Below, piece after piece: positions 19,187 through 28,659 of a DNA stretch of 50,461 nucleotides (its first letter is position 1; each line of letters begins with the position of its first letter). The stretch comes from Phycisphaerae bacterium. GTDB lineage: Bacteria; Planctomycetota; Phycisphaerae; SM23-33. A model generated the notes under the pieces. That model was given only the letters and a program-made list of their open reading frames with translations, did no database searches and was not told the DNA's origin. A program made the position numbers and the translations under genes. The stretch covers positions 1-50,461 of the forward strand of contig PUND01000114.1 in NCBI GenBank assembly GCA_003551645.1. The letters run 5' to 3'.

Positions 19187-19356
19187 CCAGCGGCGCGTGG
19201 CCTGATGCGACACATAGTCACAGGTAATGGGCCAGCGAGCAAGTCGGCTCTACTGCCCTTCTTTTAAGCTCCGCGTCCATGTGTGGCACTTTTTTGTTGT
19301 CTGCGCCGGCGTCGGTCGCGCCATCGGCAAAGAACCGCCAGCTTCCTGCCGCATCC

Positions 19357-20367
19357 TCAGCAGATTCTCGGCAGTTGCTCTCCATACGGCTTCTGAATCA
19401 CACGCCGCCCGCCGACGCGTGTAATCATCTCCACCAGTCCGCCGGCGGCTCCGACGGTGCCGATAACCGCCGCGCGGGCGGATATTTCGTGCCCGGCGAG
19501 CATCTCGCGGGCCTGCTCCGCGGCATCCTCGGCCACCACGGCCACCAGCTTGCCCTCGTTGGCGGCCGAGAGCAAATCCAGTCCGAGCATTTCCGCGGCG
19601 GCTTCGGCCGCCCGGTTGACCGGAATCGCGGATTCGTCAATCTCCACGTCCCGTCCGGTCGCCTCGGCTATCTCGGTCAGCGTCGCGGCCAGCCCGCCGC
19701 GCGTCGGGTCGCGCATGAACCGCACCCGCTCACCCAGCCGCTCCACAAGCTCCAGCGCCGGCCGGTGTATCGAGCAACAGTCACTGACGACCTCCGACGA
19801 AAAGCTCAGCCGCTCCCGCCGGCTCATCACGGCAATCGCATGCTCGCCCGGCGGCCCGGAAAGCAACACCCTGTCGCCGGCGCGGATCCGCTCGAATCCC
19901 AGCCGAGCGCCCGGCAGGATCTCGCCTATCCCGGCAGTGTTGATAATCATCCCGTCACAGGCGTCTCGCTCGACCACCTTGGTGTCGCCGGTAACAATAG
20001 TCACGCCGGCGTCTCTCGCTTCGGCGGCCGCCGAGGCCAGCACCCTCCGCAGAAGGTCTATCTCAAGCCCCTCCCGCAGCACCAGGGCCAAGCTCAAATA
20101 CCGCGGCGTCGCACCACAGACCGCCAGGTCGTTCACCGTGCCGCAGACTGCCAGCTTGCCGATGTCCCCGCCGGGAAACTCAAGCGGGCGGATAACAAAC
20201 GTATCGGTTGTAAAAGCGGCTTTCCCGGCCGTCTCAAATACGGCCGCATCCGTCAGCTTATCCGGCTGCTGCCCGCCGACAGCCGGCAGTATGACCTCAT
20301 CCAGCAACTCCGAGGTCAGTTGACCGCCGCCGCCGTGGGCTAGCTCTATGTAACCGCCGCGCATCAT
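19357..20367 (-). CDS. hypE: Hydrogenase maturation carbamoyl dehydratase HypE
   Basis: IELAHGGGGQLTSELLDEVILPAVG, DTFVIRPLEFPGGDIGKLAVCGTVNDLAVCGA, TGDTKVV, C-terminal PRIC; start 20367 overlaps hypD stop. Confidence 0.96.
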   Translation of the reverse strand: MMRGGYIELAHGGGGQLTSELLDEVILPAVGGQQPDKLTDAAVFETAGKAAFTTDTFVIRPLEFPGGDIGKLAVCGTVNDLAVCGATPRYLSLALVLREGLEIDLLRRVLASAAAEARDAGVTIVTGDTKVVERDACDGMIINTAGIGEILPGARLGFERIRAGDRVLLSGPPGEHAIAVMSRRERLSFSSEVVSDCCSIHRPALELVERLGERVRFMRDPTRGGLAATLTEIAEATGRDVEIDESAIPVNRAAEAAAEMLGLDLLSAANEGKLVAVVAEDAAEQAREMLAGHEISARAAVIGTVGAAGGLVEMITRVGGRRVIQKPYGEQLPRIC

Positions 20368-21455
20368 CGTTCCGTAGCCGCGGCCGGCGCCTCGTACTTG
20401 TATGCCGCCGCGCAGGCGCCTTCCGAGGATACCATGCACGGTCCGACCGGCTCGCGAGGCGTGCATTGCGTGCCGAACAGCCCACAGTCCCGCGGCCGGC
20501 AACGGCCGCATATAACATCGCCGCAGCGGCAGCCGGGCAACTCATAGCTCTCGGACTCCGGAAGATCGAGCTGCCTCGCCGCATCAAACCTCGCATACTC
20601 GTCGCGAAGCTCCAAGCCGCTGTCGGGTATCTTGCCCAGCGCCCGCCAGACGGCCGGGTCCGCGACAAAGACCTCATCCAGAAGCTCCATCGCCCGCCGG
20701 TTGCCTTCCCGCGTAACCGCCGGGTAAACAGAACACGCGGCCGACTCGCCCGCTTCAAGCTGGCGGAGAATCTCGGCGATGCCCGAAAGTATCTGCGCCG
20801 GGTCGAAGCCGGCAACCACGCACGGCGCGGAAAACTCCTTAACAAGCGACTCGTACGCGCCCCAGCCGAGTATCACGCTCACGTGCCCCGGGCACAGGAA
20901 CCCGTCGATACGTATATCCGGGCTGCTCAAAAGCGCCCTCATCGCCGGGACAATCAGCTTGTGAGCCGTAAACACCGAGAAGTTCCGCACGTCCTCTTCT
21001 GAAGCTCGCTTCACGGCAAGGGCCGTGCCCGGGGCGGTGGTCTCGAACCCGACGCCCAAGAACACCACACGGCTGTCCGGATTGTCCCGGGCGAGTTCCA
21101 CGGCCTGGTCGGCCGAGTACACCACCTCCACCTCGCCTCCGGCGGCACGGGCATCCGCGAGCGAGCCGGAGCGGCCCGGGACACGCACCATATCGCCGTA
21201 GGTCGCGACGATAACGCCCGGTCTCTTCGCAAGCGCCACGGCCGAGTCTATGTACGACTGGTCCGTAACGCAGACCGGACATCCCGGCCCGCTTATCAGG
21301 CGCAGCGGCTCCGGAAGCAGAGAACGCAGACCGTTGCGGGCGACGGACATCGTGTGCGTTCCGCAGACCTCCATGATTCGGACCGGTTGCGTATCGTCGA
21401 GGCGGGCGACGGTATCGTGAATTTTTTCACAAAGCTCGGCAACGGCTTTGACCAT
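20364..21455 (-). CDS. hypD: Hydrogenase maturation protein HypD
   Basis: VRIMEVCGTHTMSVARNGLRSLLPEPLRLISGPGCPVCVT, VFLGVGFETTAPGTA, GFLCPGHVSVILG, CRCGDVICGRCRPRDCGLFGTQCTP. Confidence 0.97.
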   Translation of the reverse strand: MVKAVAELCEKIHDTVARLDDTQPVRIMEVCGTHTMSVARNGLRSLLPEPLRLISGPGCPVCVTDQSYIDSAVALAKRPGVIVATYGDMVRVPGRSGSLADARAAGGEVEVVYSADQAVELARDNPDSRVVFLGVGFETTAPGTALAVKRASEEDVRNFSVFTAHKLIVPAMRALLSSPDIRIDGFLCPGHVSVILGWGAYESLVKEFSAPCVVAGFDPAQILSGIAEILRQLEAGESAACSVYPAVTREGNRRAMELLDEVFVADPAVWRALGKIPDSGLELRDEYARFDAARQLDLPESESYELPGCRCGDVICGRCRPRDCGLFGTQCTPREPVGPCMVSSEGACAAAYKYEAPAAATER

Positions 21456-21619
21456 CCGAATCCTCTACAACCTGGGGCATGGTCCACGGAAAGCCCCGAC
21501 CCTCGGCCGGGGTACACATGTCGCGGCGGATAAGCCGCGAAGCGCGGCAAACCATTCTATGAGACCGCGCGGTGGTTTTGCAGTATCTTTTGCCCTCTTT
21601 CAAAAGGTTTTCGCCCACA

Positions 21620-22672
21620 TCACCACCTGGCGGCGTCCATCATCTCATCGACTGTCGTAACCGCCGCGGCGCAGGCCTCATCGGCGGCGCCGTAGTAGAT
21701 CGTCATCCCGCCGTCGTCGTCCACGATAAGACCGTTGCAGAAGACCACGTTGTGCAGCACTCCGCTCAACTCGTAGTCCGCCTCGGCCCGCAGCACCGGC
21801 TCGGAGCCGACCGACAGCACGCGCTCCGGATGCTCAAGGTCGCTCAGCATCGCCACCAGGGAGTATCCGCCGAAATCATCCGCGCCGTGGATTATCTCCA
21901 GCCAGCCGGCGTCGGTGCGTATCGGCGGGGCGCCGGCGCCGACACGCTGGGCGCTCCACGTATGCGGCGTCGGAGCGAGCGTCTGCTCGTGCCGGCCCCA
22001 CGAGAGCATATCCGGCGAATACGCCGTCCAGATGCACGCGTCGTTGAACTCGCTCATATAAGGCCGGTGGCGGCAGACGTACATGCCGCGGACCTTCTCC
22101 GGGAAGATGCAGACATCCTTCTGATACGGCGGGAAGATGATGCCGTGCCTGGTGAAAGTCTGAAAGTCCTCCGTGGACGCCAGCGCCACTGTAACGCCCC
22201 TTTCGGACACGGCTGTGTAGGCGATCCAGTATTTGCCGTCGATGTGCGTAATGCGGGCATCCTCGCAGCCGTAGGCCTCGTAAGGGGTCGAGGGAAAGAT
22301 CGCCGGCTCCGGATCGAAAGTGAAGTTCACGCCGTCCTTGCTCCGCGCGATCCGCAGGTGCGACATGCTGGTCAGCAGCACCTGTCCCTTGTAGAAGAAC
22401 TTCCGCGGGTCGGTGGTATCCAGCTCCGGCGCATCCCGCGGGATATGGTCCACGCGGAGGTCTTCGTTTACCGGGTCATAGAGCAGGCACGCCAGGTTGG
22501 TTTCGCTCGCCGGCGCCCGCTCGCCGACGCGGACCAGCAGCAGTATCTCGTCACCGAAGCGCACGGCCGCGGGGTTCAGTGTACACATCACCTCCAGACC
22601 CGGCCGCGTCGGCCGGACGTCTTCGGGCGTCAGGATCGGATTCTGCTCGAAACGTTTCACGGGCATCGGCAT
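21620..22672 (-). CDS. Glycosidase-like protein, GH130 family (mannoside phosphorylase-like)
   Basis: MPMPVKRFEQNPILTPEDVRPTRPGLEVMCTLNPAAVRFGDEILLLVRVGER..., YEAYGCEDARITHIDGKYWIAYTAVSERGV, YYGAADEACAAAVTTVDEM. Confidence 0.88.
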   Translation of the reverse strand: MPMPVKRFEQNPILTPEDVRPTRPGLEVMCTLNPAAVRFGDEILLLVRVGERAPASETNLACLLYDPVNEDLRVDHIPRDAPELDTTDPRKFFYKGQVLLTSMSHLRIARSKDGVNFTFDPEPAIFPSTPYEAYGCEDARITHIDGKYWIAYTAVSERGVTVALASTEDFQTFTRHGIIFPPYQKDVCIFPEKVRGMYVCRHRPYMSEFNDACIWTAYSPDMLSWGRHEQTLAPTPHTWSAQRVGAGAPPIRTDAGWLEIIHGADDFGGYSLVAMLSDLEHPERVLSVGSEPVLRAEADYELSGVLHNVVFCNGLIVDDDGGMTIYYGAADEACAAAVTTVDEMMDAARW

Positions 22673-22790
22673 CCTCGCGCGATTGTGCCGCGGGCATCGC
22701 GGGTCGCGAAGTATTCCACCGACGGCGGCGCATTTCAAGGCCCGGGGGGTTGAACAGCAGCCGCCAACGGGCGATCATGTTTGACACACC

Positions 22791-23585
22791 ATGAGCGGAG
22801 TCGATGCACATACACACGCTTTTCCGGACTCACTCGCCGAGCGGGCGATAGCCAAGCTCGAAAGCGAGTGCCCCTGGAAGGCGCCCGGCGACGGCACTGT
22901 CGGCGGGCTGCTGGAGTCCATGGACGCCGCGGACCTGGACATCTCACTGGTCTGCGCGATCGCCACAAAGCCGGACCAGACCGACGGCATATTCAAGTGG
23001 TGCAAGTCGATCCGCTCCGACCGCATCGAGCCGCTGCCGTCGCTGCACCCGGACACGGAAAAGAAGGACAAATGGGTCCGAAAGTTCGCCAAGGCGGGCT
23101 TCGCGGGCATGAAGCTGCACCCGATGTACCAGGAGTTCCCGCTGGACGATGAGCGGATGGACGAGCTTTACTCGGCCGCGGCCGACGAGGGGCTGTTCAT
23201 CTCGCCGCACTGCGGGCTGGACATCGCTTACCCGCCGGACGACGACCGCGCATCGCCCGAGCGGATGCGCCGCGTGATAGACCGCCACCCGAACCTGACC
23301 GTCCTGTGCACCCACCTTGGCGGCTGGAAGAGCTGGGACGAGGTGGAAAAGCACCTCATCGGCACGGATGTGTACATGGAGACCAGCTTCACCGTCCAGT
23401 ACCTGCCGCCGGAGCGGCTGGTCGATATGATCCGCCGCCACGGGACCGACAAGGTGCTGTTCGGCACCGACTGGCCATGGGCCAGGCAGGACACCGAACT
23501 GGCAGAGTTCAAAAAACTGCCGCTGACACAACAGGAAACCGACGACATCCTCTACCGCAACGCGGCCAAGCTGCTGGGCTACTGA
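22791..23585 (+). CDS. Amidohydrolase family (TIM-barrel metal-dependent hydrolase)
   Basis: DAHTHAFP, GFAGMKLHPMYQEFPLD, LTVLCTHLGGW, DKVLFGTDWPW, ILYRNAAKLLGY. Confidence 0.88.
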   Translation: MSGVDAHTHAFPDSLAERAIAKLESECPWKAPGDGTVGGLLESMDAADLDISLVCAIATKPDQTDGIFKWCKSIRSDRIEPLPSLHPDTEKKDKWVRKFAKAGFAGMKLHPMYQEFPLDDERMDELYSAAADEGLFISPHCGLDIAYPPDDDRASPERMRRVIDRHPNLTVLCTHLGGWKSWDEVEKHLIGTDVYMETSFTVQYLPPERLVDMIRRHGTDKVLFGTDWPWARQDTELAEFKKLPLTQQETDDILYRNAAKLLGY

Positions 23586-24004
23586 TCCGATTGCGGATTG
23601 CGGATTGCGGAATGCGGATTTTTGATTGACGAGTGATGGAATGCGGGTCGGAATCGTGGGTCGGGCGTACGTGCTCGACAATACAGGCGATTGCGGGGTT
23701 TTGAAGTTACCAATCGTCATTATCATCAGGGATTCAGGAGATGCAGGGGATTGGCGAGTGCCGATTTTCGATTGGCGATTGAGCGCCTCGTGGTTGCTCG
23801 GTCACATGCCTCCGGCATGCTCACTCACAGCCCACGGCACCCCGACATGTTCCCCCGCAGCTCATGGCGCCTGGTCAAGTTGTTTGGTACCACCCGGACC
23901 GTTGCGTAGCGTAACAGCCCAAATACTATCCGCTGTTCTCTGCGTCCTCTGCGTCTCTGCGACCCATATTGAAGACTCACGATTCGCGACTCGCCACTCG
24001 CGAT

Positions 24005-25030
24005 TCAGCAGTATTTTCCGAACTCGACGAATGCTTCGCAGGCGATGTTTTGTATATCCTGCGTGATGCCGATGGCATCGGGCGTGGGGTAGTTTCCGGC
24101 GATGAATCCGCCTCTGCCACGGCCGGGGTCGTCGCGGCCGGCGTTGCCGAGCTTCTCGACCATCAGCTTCGCATCGGCCCGGATTTTCTCGCGGTCGCGG
24201 GTCTGTAGCGTCCGCTGCGTATCCACCGGGCACCAGAACGCCACCCGCCCGCCGAAGCGCTCGGCGAGCAGGTCTATCCCGTGCACCCTCGGCTGGTCGA
24301 ACTGGAGGCACCCGACGCCTAGCGCGATGAGGTCTTCGATGATGTCGGTCATCTTCCCGCAGGTGTGCATGATGACCGTCAGCCCGCGCCGCCTCGCTCG
24401 GCCGGCGAGCGCCTCGAACTCCGGCGCGAAAAACTCCCGCCACATCGCCGGGGATATCATCAGCCCCTGCTGCGTGCCCCAGTCTTCGGGAAACATCACC
24501 GCGTCGGCCCCGGCGTCAGCCAGCCGGTCGATGGCCTTGAGAAGCTCCGCCCGGACAAGCTCGTTGAGTCGGCGCACGCGGTCCGGCTCCAGCACCAGGT
24601 CGCAGAGGTAGTTGTCCAGCCGGCGCAGCTTGCGGGCGACGTTGAAGGTGAACCCCGGCAGGTGGCCTATTCGGTAGCGGTGCGGGTCGGCGGCGAAGGC
24701 GGCGGCCACGTCGGCGTAGTCGTCGGCCTGGCCGAGGTCCGGCGGCCGGTAGCCGTCCAGGTCGGCCCAGTCGGCGATGGCCGGCTCGACGACCTCGCCC
24801 TTGTCGAACTCCGTCAGCGACGCCCACGTGCAGCCCCATTCGTCGGTCCATCTCCTGCGCTCGTGCGACATCGGCTCAAGCCGCTGTTCGGGCGTCGGCG
24901 GCGTGCGCGCGGCGTGCACCGTGTCGTCCGGGTACGGGTCCGGCATGGCGTAGCCGATCCGCGGCGGGTCGGCGAATGTCAGCACATCCCGGAAAATCCC
25001 GCGCGGCGCAGGCGTCTGGTCGGCAATCAT
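24005..25030 (-). CDS. Uroporphyrinogen decarboxylase (UroD/MtaA/CmuA) family protein
   Basis: GADAVMFPEDWGTQQGLMISPAMWREFFAPEFEAL, LTVIMHTCGKMTDIIEDLIALGVGCLQFDQP; start 25030 overlaps upstream stop. Confidence 0.85.
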   Translation of the reverse strand: MIADQTPAPRGIFRDVLTFADPPRIGYAMPDPYPDDTVHAARTPPTPEQRLEPMSHERRRWTDEWGCTWASLTEFDKGEVVEPAIADWADLDGYRPPDLGQADDYADVAAAFAADPHRYRIGHLPGFTFNVARKLRRLDNYLCDLVLEPDRVRRLNELVRAELLKAIDRLADAGADAVMFPEDWGTQQGLMISPAMWREFFAPEFEALAGRARRRGLTVIMHTCGKMTDIIEDLIALGVGCLQFDQPRVHGIDLLAERFGGRVAFWCPVDTQRTLQTRDREKIRADAKLMVEKLGNAGRDDPGRGRGGFIAGNYPTPDAIGITQDIQNIACEAFVEFGKYC

Positions 25031-25578
25031 AGTATCTCGATCCCGGTCCTGGGCGTGTCCATGTCGATTATGCGCCAGCCGTCCGGCCGTCGGACCCACT
25101 GGATGTTCCACATCAGCGATACACGCCCTGTTCCGGCCGCGGTGCCGGCGAAGGTGACCACCGTGCTGAACACGGTCTCGGCGCGGTCGCCGTCAACCTC
25201 CACGCGAAGGTTGACGAAGCCGACCTGCTCGACGGCGTATCTGTCGATTGCGTTGCCGGCCCGGGAGATGATGCCCTCCTTGCTGCCGCCAAATCCCCTG
25301 TATTCATCGTCCAGGTAAAGCTCGCCCGCGGCGGTGCTGCCGGCTACGGCGTCGTCGGCTATCTCATTAAGGGCGCGGGTTATCTGCTCCCGGTCCGTCT
25401 CCACGATGGTCGATATCGCGAACACCGCCCCCGCGAGCGCCACCGGGATCAGCAGCGACAAGGCCCAGTTACGCCCGCGACGCTCGTACCATATCGCCAG
25501 CAGCACGAGCCAGCCGAAGCCCAGACCCAGGTAAATATAAAACGGGTCCTCGAAAAGCGCCGTCTTGATGGTTTCCAT
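25027..25578 (-). CDS. Membrane-anchored hypothetical protein
   Basis: Two predicted TM segments in YIYLGLGFGWLVLLAIWYERRGRNWALSLLIPVALAGAVFAIST; NTF2-like/DUF pattern in remainder. Confidence 0.65.
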   Translation of the reverse strand: METIKTALFEDPFYIYLGLGFGWLVLLAIWYERRGRNWALSLLIPVALAGAVFAISTIVETDREQITRALNEIADDAVAGSTAAGELYLDDEYRGFGGSKEGIISRAGNAIDRYAVEQVGFVNLRVEVDGDRAETVFSTVVTFAGTAAGTGRVSLMWNIQWVRRPDGWRIIDMDTPRTGIEIL

Positions 25579-25653
25579 GCGATGGATTGTAATCGCCCCG
25601 GCGACGGCGGCTAAAGCTTTTCCCCCGGCCGGGCGATAAACGAACGGTTACCC

Positions 25654-25902
25654 ATGGCGCGCAAGGGACGCTCAAAAAACGATCTGGTGCGGATATCGGC
25701 GGCAGCCGAGGCGGCCGGCGTCAGCAAGCAGACAGTCGAGTATTACATCCTGCTGGGGCTGATAAAGCCGATACGCGTGCCCGGGAAGCGCAGCCGATAC
25801 TTCGACCGCGAGCTTATCCGTCGCATCCGGCTCATCCGACGGCTCAACAAATCCGGCTACACCCTGAGGGACATCCGTGAGACCTACCTGCGCAACCGCT
25901 GA
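25654..25902 (+). CDS. MerR-like helix-turn-helix regulator (short)
   Basis: LVRISAAAEAAGVSKQTVEYYILLGLIKPIRVPGKRSRYFDRELIRRIRLIRRLNKSGYTLRDIRETYL. Confidence 0.82.
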   Translation: MARKGRSKNDLVRISAAAEAAGVSKQTVEYYILLGLIKPIRVPGKRSRYFDRELIRRIRLIRRLNKSGYTLRDIRETYLRNR

Positions 25903-26043
25903 CGGCCGCGATACGTCGGCGAAGGCGTGCTCGGCTATCCGTATGCCGCCGCGGAAGATGGCTCGCCCGCGCCGATCCGCCATACGCCTGTCGGCGGGCC
26001 GAAGACGTGCAAAGGCGGCCTCGGAGCCGTTAGAATACGCACC

Positions 26044-27633
26044 ATGGCCAAGCGGTTCGTAAAGATATCCCTGGCGATCAAGTTTCGCCTTCTTTTCGGG
26101 GCGGCGGTTCTGGGCATTATCGCCGTGGCTCTGGCGGTCCCGTGGACGTTCGCCGCGCGGCTGGCCGAGCAGACCGCCCAGCGGCCCGGCGACGAGCTGA
26201 CCCGGCTGCGGCTGAACGAGTGGCTGGCCAAGCATCCCACCAACATCGCCGCGGCCGAAGACACCGCCAGCAGCGTGGTGGCAATGCACACCGCCGGCGA
26301 CGCCAGGGGTCGAAAAGGCCCGCTGCTGATAAGGCTCCGTCCGGACATGACCACCGACCGGCTCGACGGCCCGCGGGAACAGGCGCTGCGGGCGTTCGTC
26401 GGTAACGTGAACCAGCGGGTGGCGATGGTACGAACCGAGGATGACGCCGGAACGACAATCTACCGCTGCTTCCGCGCCGTCCGCGTGGAGCAGACCTGCA
26501 TGCACTGTCACGGGGCAACCGAGCCGCTAGAGCGTCAGTACCAGCCGGGACAGCTCGTGGGGATAATCGACGTGGCGATCCCGGGCGAGGAGGCCGGCGG
26601 GTGGATGGTCAAGGCCACCTGGTGGGCTTTCATCATCGGCGGCGTGCTGTCGGGCCTGCTGGCGTTCTTCCTGTTCTCGCTGATCAGTCACCGGCTTGTG
26701 CTCCGGCCGGTGCGACAACTGCGCAACCTCGCCGACAAGGTGGCCGACGGCGACCTGGCGGTCCGCAGCAGGGTCCGCACCGGCGATGAGCTGCAGCACC
26801 TCGGCGACAGCTTCAACGAGATGCTCAACGCCATATCCAGCCAGCATGAGAAGCTCCGGTCCGCTAACCGGGCTTTGGACCTGAAGCTGGACGAGCTTGC
26901 ACAGGCCAACGTGGCGCTGTTTCACGCCAACAGGGTCAAGACGGAGTTCCTGGCCAACATCTCACACGAGCTGCGAACGCCGCTTAACAGCATCATCGGC
27001 TTCGCCGACCTGCTGGCCGAGTCCGACGACGAGCGCACCAGCCGCTACTGCCGGAACATCGGCTCGGCCGCCAGGAACCTGCTGAATATGATCAACGACC
27101 TGCTGGACCTGGCGAAAATAGAGGCCGGCAAGGCGGTCATCAGCCGCGAACAGGTCGCGATAGCCGACATATGCAAGACGCTCCTGGCGCTGATGCAGCC
27201 GCAGGCGGACAAGCACCGCATCGTTCTGCACTCGAAACTCGACAAAAACCTGCCGGTCATCTCCACCGATCCGGGCAAACTCCAGCAGATCCTCTACAAC
27301 CTGCTTTCCAACGCCATCAAGTTCACCCCCGCCGGAGGGGAGGTCACGCTGTCGGCGGGACAACACGCAACCACGCGCGGCGGCCAGCGGATAAAGGAAG
27401 TCTCGATTTCGGTCGCCGACACCGGCCCCGGAATACCCGAAGCCGAACAGCAGCGAATCTTCGAGAAGTTCTACCAGGCCGAACGCTCGCTTACCCGCTC
27501 ATCCGGCGGAACGGGACTTGGACTGGCAATCTCGCGTGAGCTGGCGAACCTGCTCGGCGGGCGTCTGTCGCTTAGAAGCTCGCCGGGACACGGAGCGGTA
27601 TTCACAGTCACCCTGCCGGTGGACCAGGACTGA
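26044..27633 (+). CDS. Sensor histidine kinase with Tll0287/DUF3365-like sensor carrying a CxxCH motif, HAMP, HisKA and HATPase_c
   Basis: VEQTCMHCHGATEPLERQYQPGQLVGIIDVAIP, HAMP RPVRQLRNLADKVADGDLAVRS, H-box FLANISHELRTPLNSIIGFADLL, VADTGPGIPEAEQQRIFEKFYQ, GGTGLGLAIS. Confidence 0.93.
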   Translation: MAKRFVKISLAIKFRLLFGAAVLGIIAVALAVPWTFAARLAEQTAQRPGDELTRLRLNEWLAKHPTNIAAAEDTASSVVAMHTAGDARGRKGPLLIRLRPDMTTDRLDGPREQALRAFVGNVNQRVAMVRTEDDAGTTIYRCFRAVRVEQTCMHCHGATEPLERQYQPGQLVGIIDVAIPGEEAGGWMVKATWWAFIIGGVLSGLLAFFLFSLISHRLVLRPVRQLRNLADKVADGDLAVRSRVRTGDELQHLGDSFNEMLNAISSQHEKLRSANRALDLKLDELAQANVALFHANRVKTEFLANISHELRTPLNSIIGFADLLAESDDERTSRYCRNIGSAARNLLNMINDLLDLAKIEAGKAVISREQVAIADICKTLLALMQPQADKHRIVLHSKLDKNLPVISTDPGKLQQILYNLLSNAIKFTPAGGEVTLSAGQHATTRGGQRIKEVSISVADTGPGIPEAEQQRIFEKFYQAERSLTRSSGGTGLGLAISRELANLLGGRLSLRSSPGHGAVFTVTLPVDQD

Positions 27634-27723
27634 CCGGTCTCGGCCGTCGGAGACCGCCCTCCCGATAAAACGCGGCCACATCCGCTATTCCGATCGCCTG
27701 CGGCCGGGGATGCGCCGTACCGC

Positions 27724-28206
27724 CTAATACCACACGGTGACGATCAGGTTCGGCTCGGTGGTCTTGCCCTCGAAATTGCCCACGATCTGCCCGACGTGCT
27801 TGACCTCTATCTCCTCGTCGTCGAGCCACGCGTTTATCTGGTTCTGCATGTAGTTCAGCGGTGCCTCGGCAATCTTCGAGTGAAAGATCCGACAGCGTAT
27901 GGCCCCCTGACCGGTAACATTGGGCGTGCGGGAGAACCCGCTCTCGGTGCTGACGGCCGGACCGCCGGCGGCCGAGCCGAACGCCTTGATGTGCCCGCGC
28001 TTGGTGCCCTGTTCGGCCTCGTCGGCATCGACCAGCCCGATCGGCTCCACGTCTTCTTCCTCTTCTTCCGGGGTAACCGGCGCAAGCTCCTCGTCCTGGT
28101 CCTGCTGTTCGGGCGGTTCGGCGGGATGATCCTGCTGTTCGGGCGGCTCCGAGGGACGGTCCTGTGACTGCTGCTGGTCGGGATCGAAAGGTTTCTTTTT
28201 TCGCAT
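27724..28206 (-). CDS. Hypothetical protein with acidic/Gln-Pro repetitive N-terminus and conserved-looking C-terminal domain
   Basis: MRKKKPFDPDQQQSQDRPSEPPEQQDHPAEPPEQQDQDEE...; C-term IRCRIFHSKIAEAPLNYMQNQINAWLDDEEIEVKHVGQIVGNFEGKTTEPNLIVTVWY. Confidence 0.7.
   Translation of the reverse strand: MRKKKPFDPDQQQSQDRPSEPPEQQDHPAEPPEQQDQDEELAPVTPEEEEEDVEPIGLVDADEAEQGTKRGHIKAFGSAAGGPAVSTESGFSRTPNVTGQGAIRCRIFHSKIAEAPLNYMQNQINAWLDDEEIEVKHVGQIVGNFEGKTTEPNLIVTVWY
28101..28146. repeat. Two direct copies of cctgctgttcgggcgg
   Basis: 28101-28116 and 28131-28146, 30-bp period, encode PPEQQD copies. Confidence 0.7.
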
Positions 28207-28360
28207 AATAAAGCTCCTGGATATGACCCTTGTAAACTTGCCGACGCGCGCTGCGCCGGCGATGTGCAGCCAACCGCGCGCATTATAGCAGCCGCCCCTG
28301 GCGGGTCAACACGCACGGCCACGATAGTTTTGACAAGCCCGCACCGAAAAATCATCATAG

Positions 28361-28385
28361 GGGTTCCTACCGACGGTAAGGACCC
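28361..28385. other. Intergenic hairpin GGGTTCCTACC-GAC-GGTAAGGACCC
   Basis: 10 of 11 possible pairs including one G-T; just downstream of a TTGACA (28330-28335). Confidence 0.4.
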
Positions 28386-28659
28386 GACATGCCAGGCACC
28401 CGACACACAGCGAGCAAAGGCAAGCTGATTGGGGCTGTTCGTGATACTTGTGGCCGCGGCGATGGGGCCTGGGCTGCCGGGAACCGACCGGACCGGCGGA
28501 TACCTCCTATGTGCCTATCGGCAAGCCCGCTCTGGATGTCATAATGGAACATTGCTCTGGACCGAGAAGAACGAGACTGACCCAGGCGGCCGCGCAGCCG
28601 AGGGCCGCTGAACCGCCTACGGCCGGTTTGACGGAGGCCCCGGCCGCCGAAGACCAACC

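Noticed and set aside
23590-23620. Short GATTGCG tandem units considered as a CRISPR-like array
   Set aside because: Units are only about 10 nt with no unique spacers; a degenerate tandem repeat.
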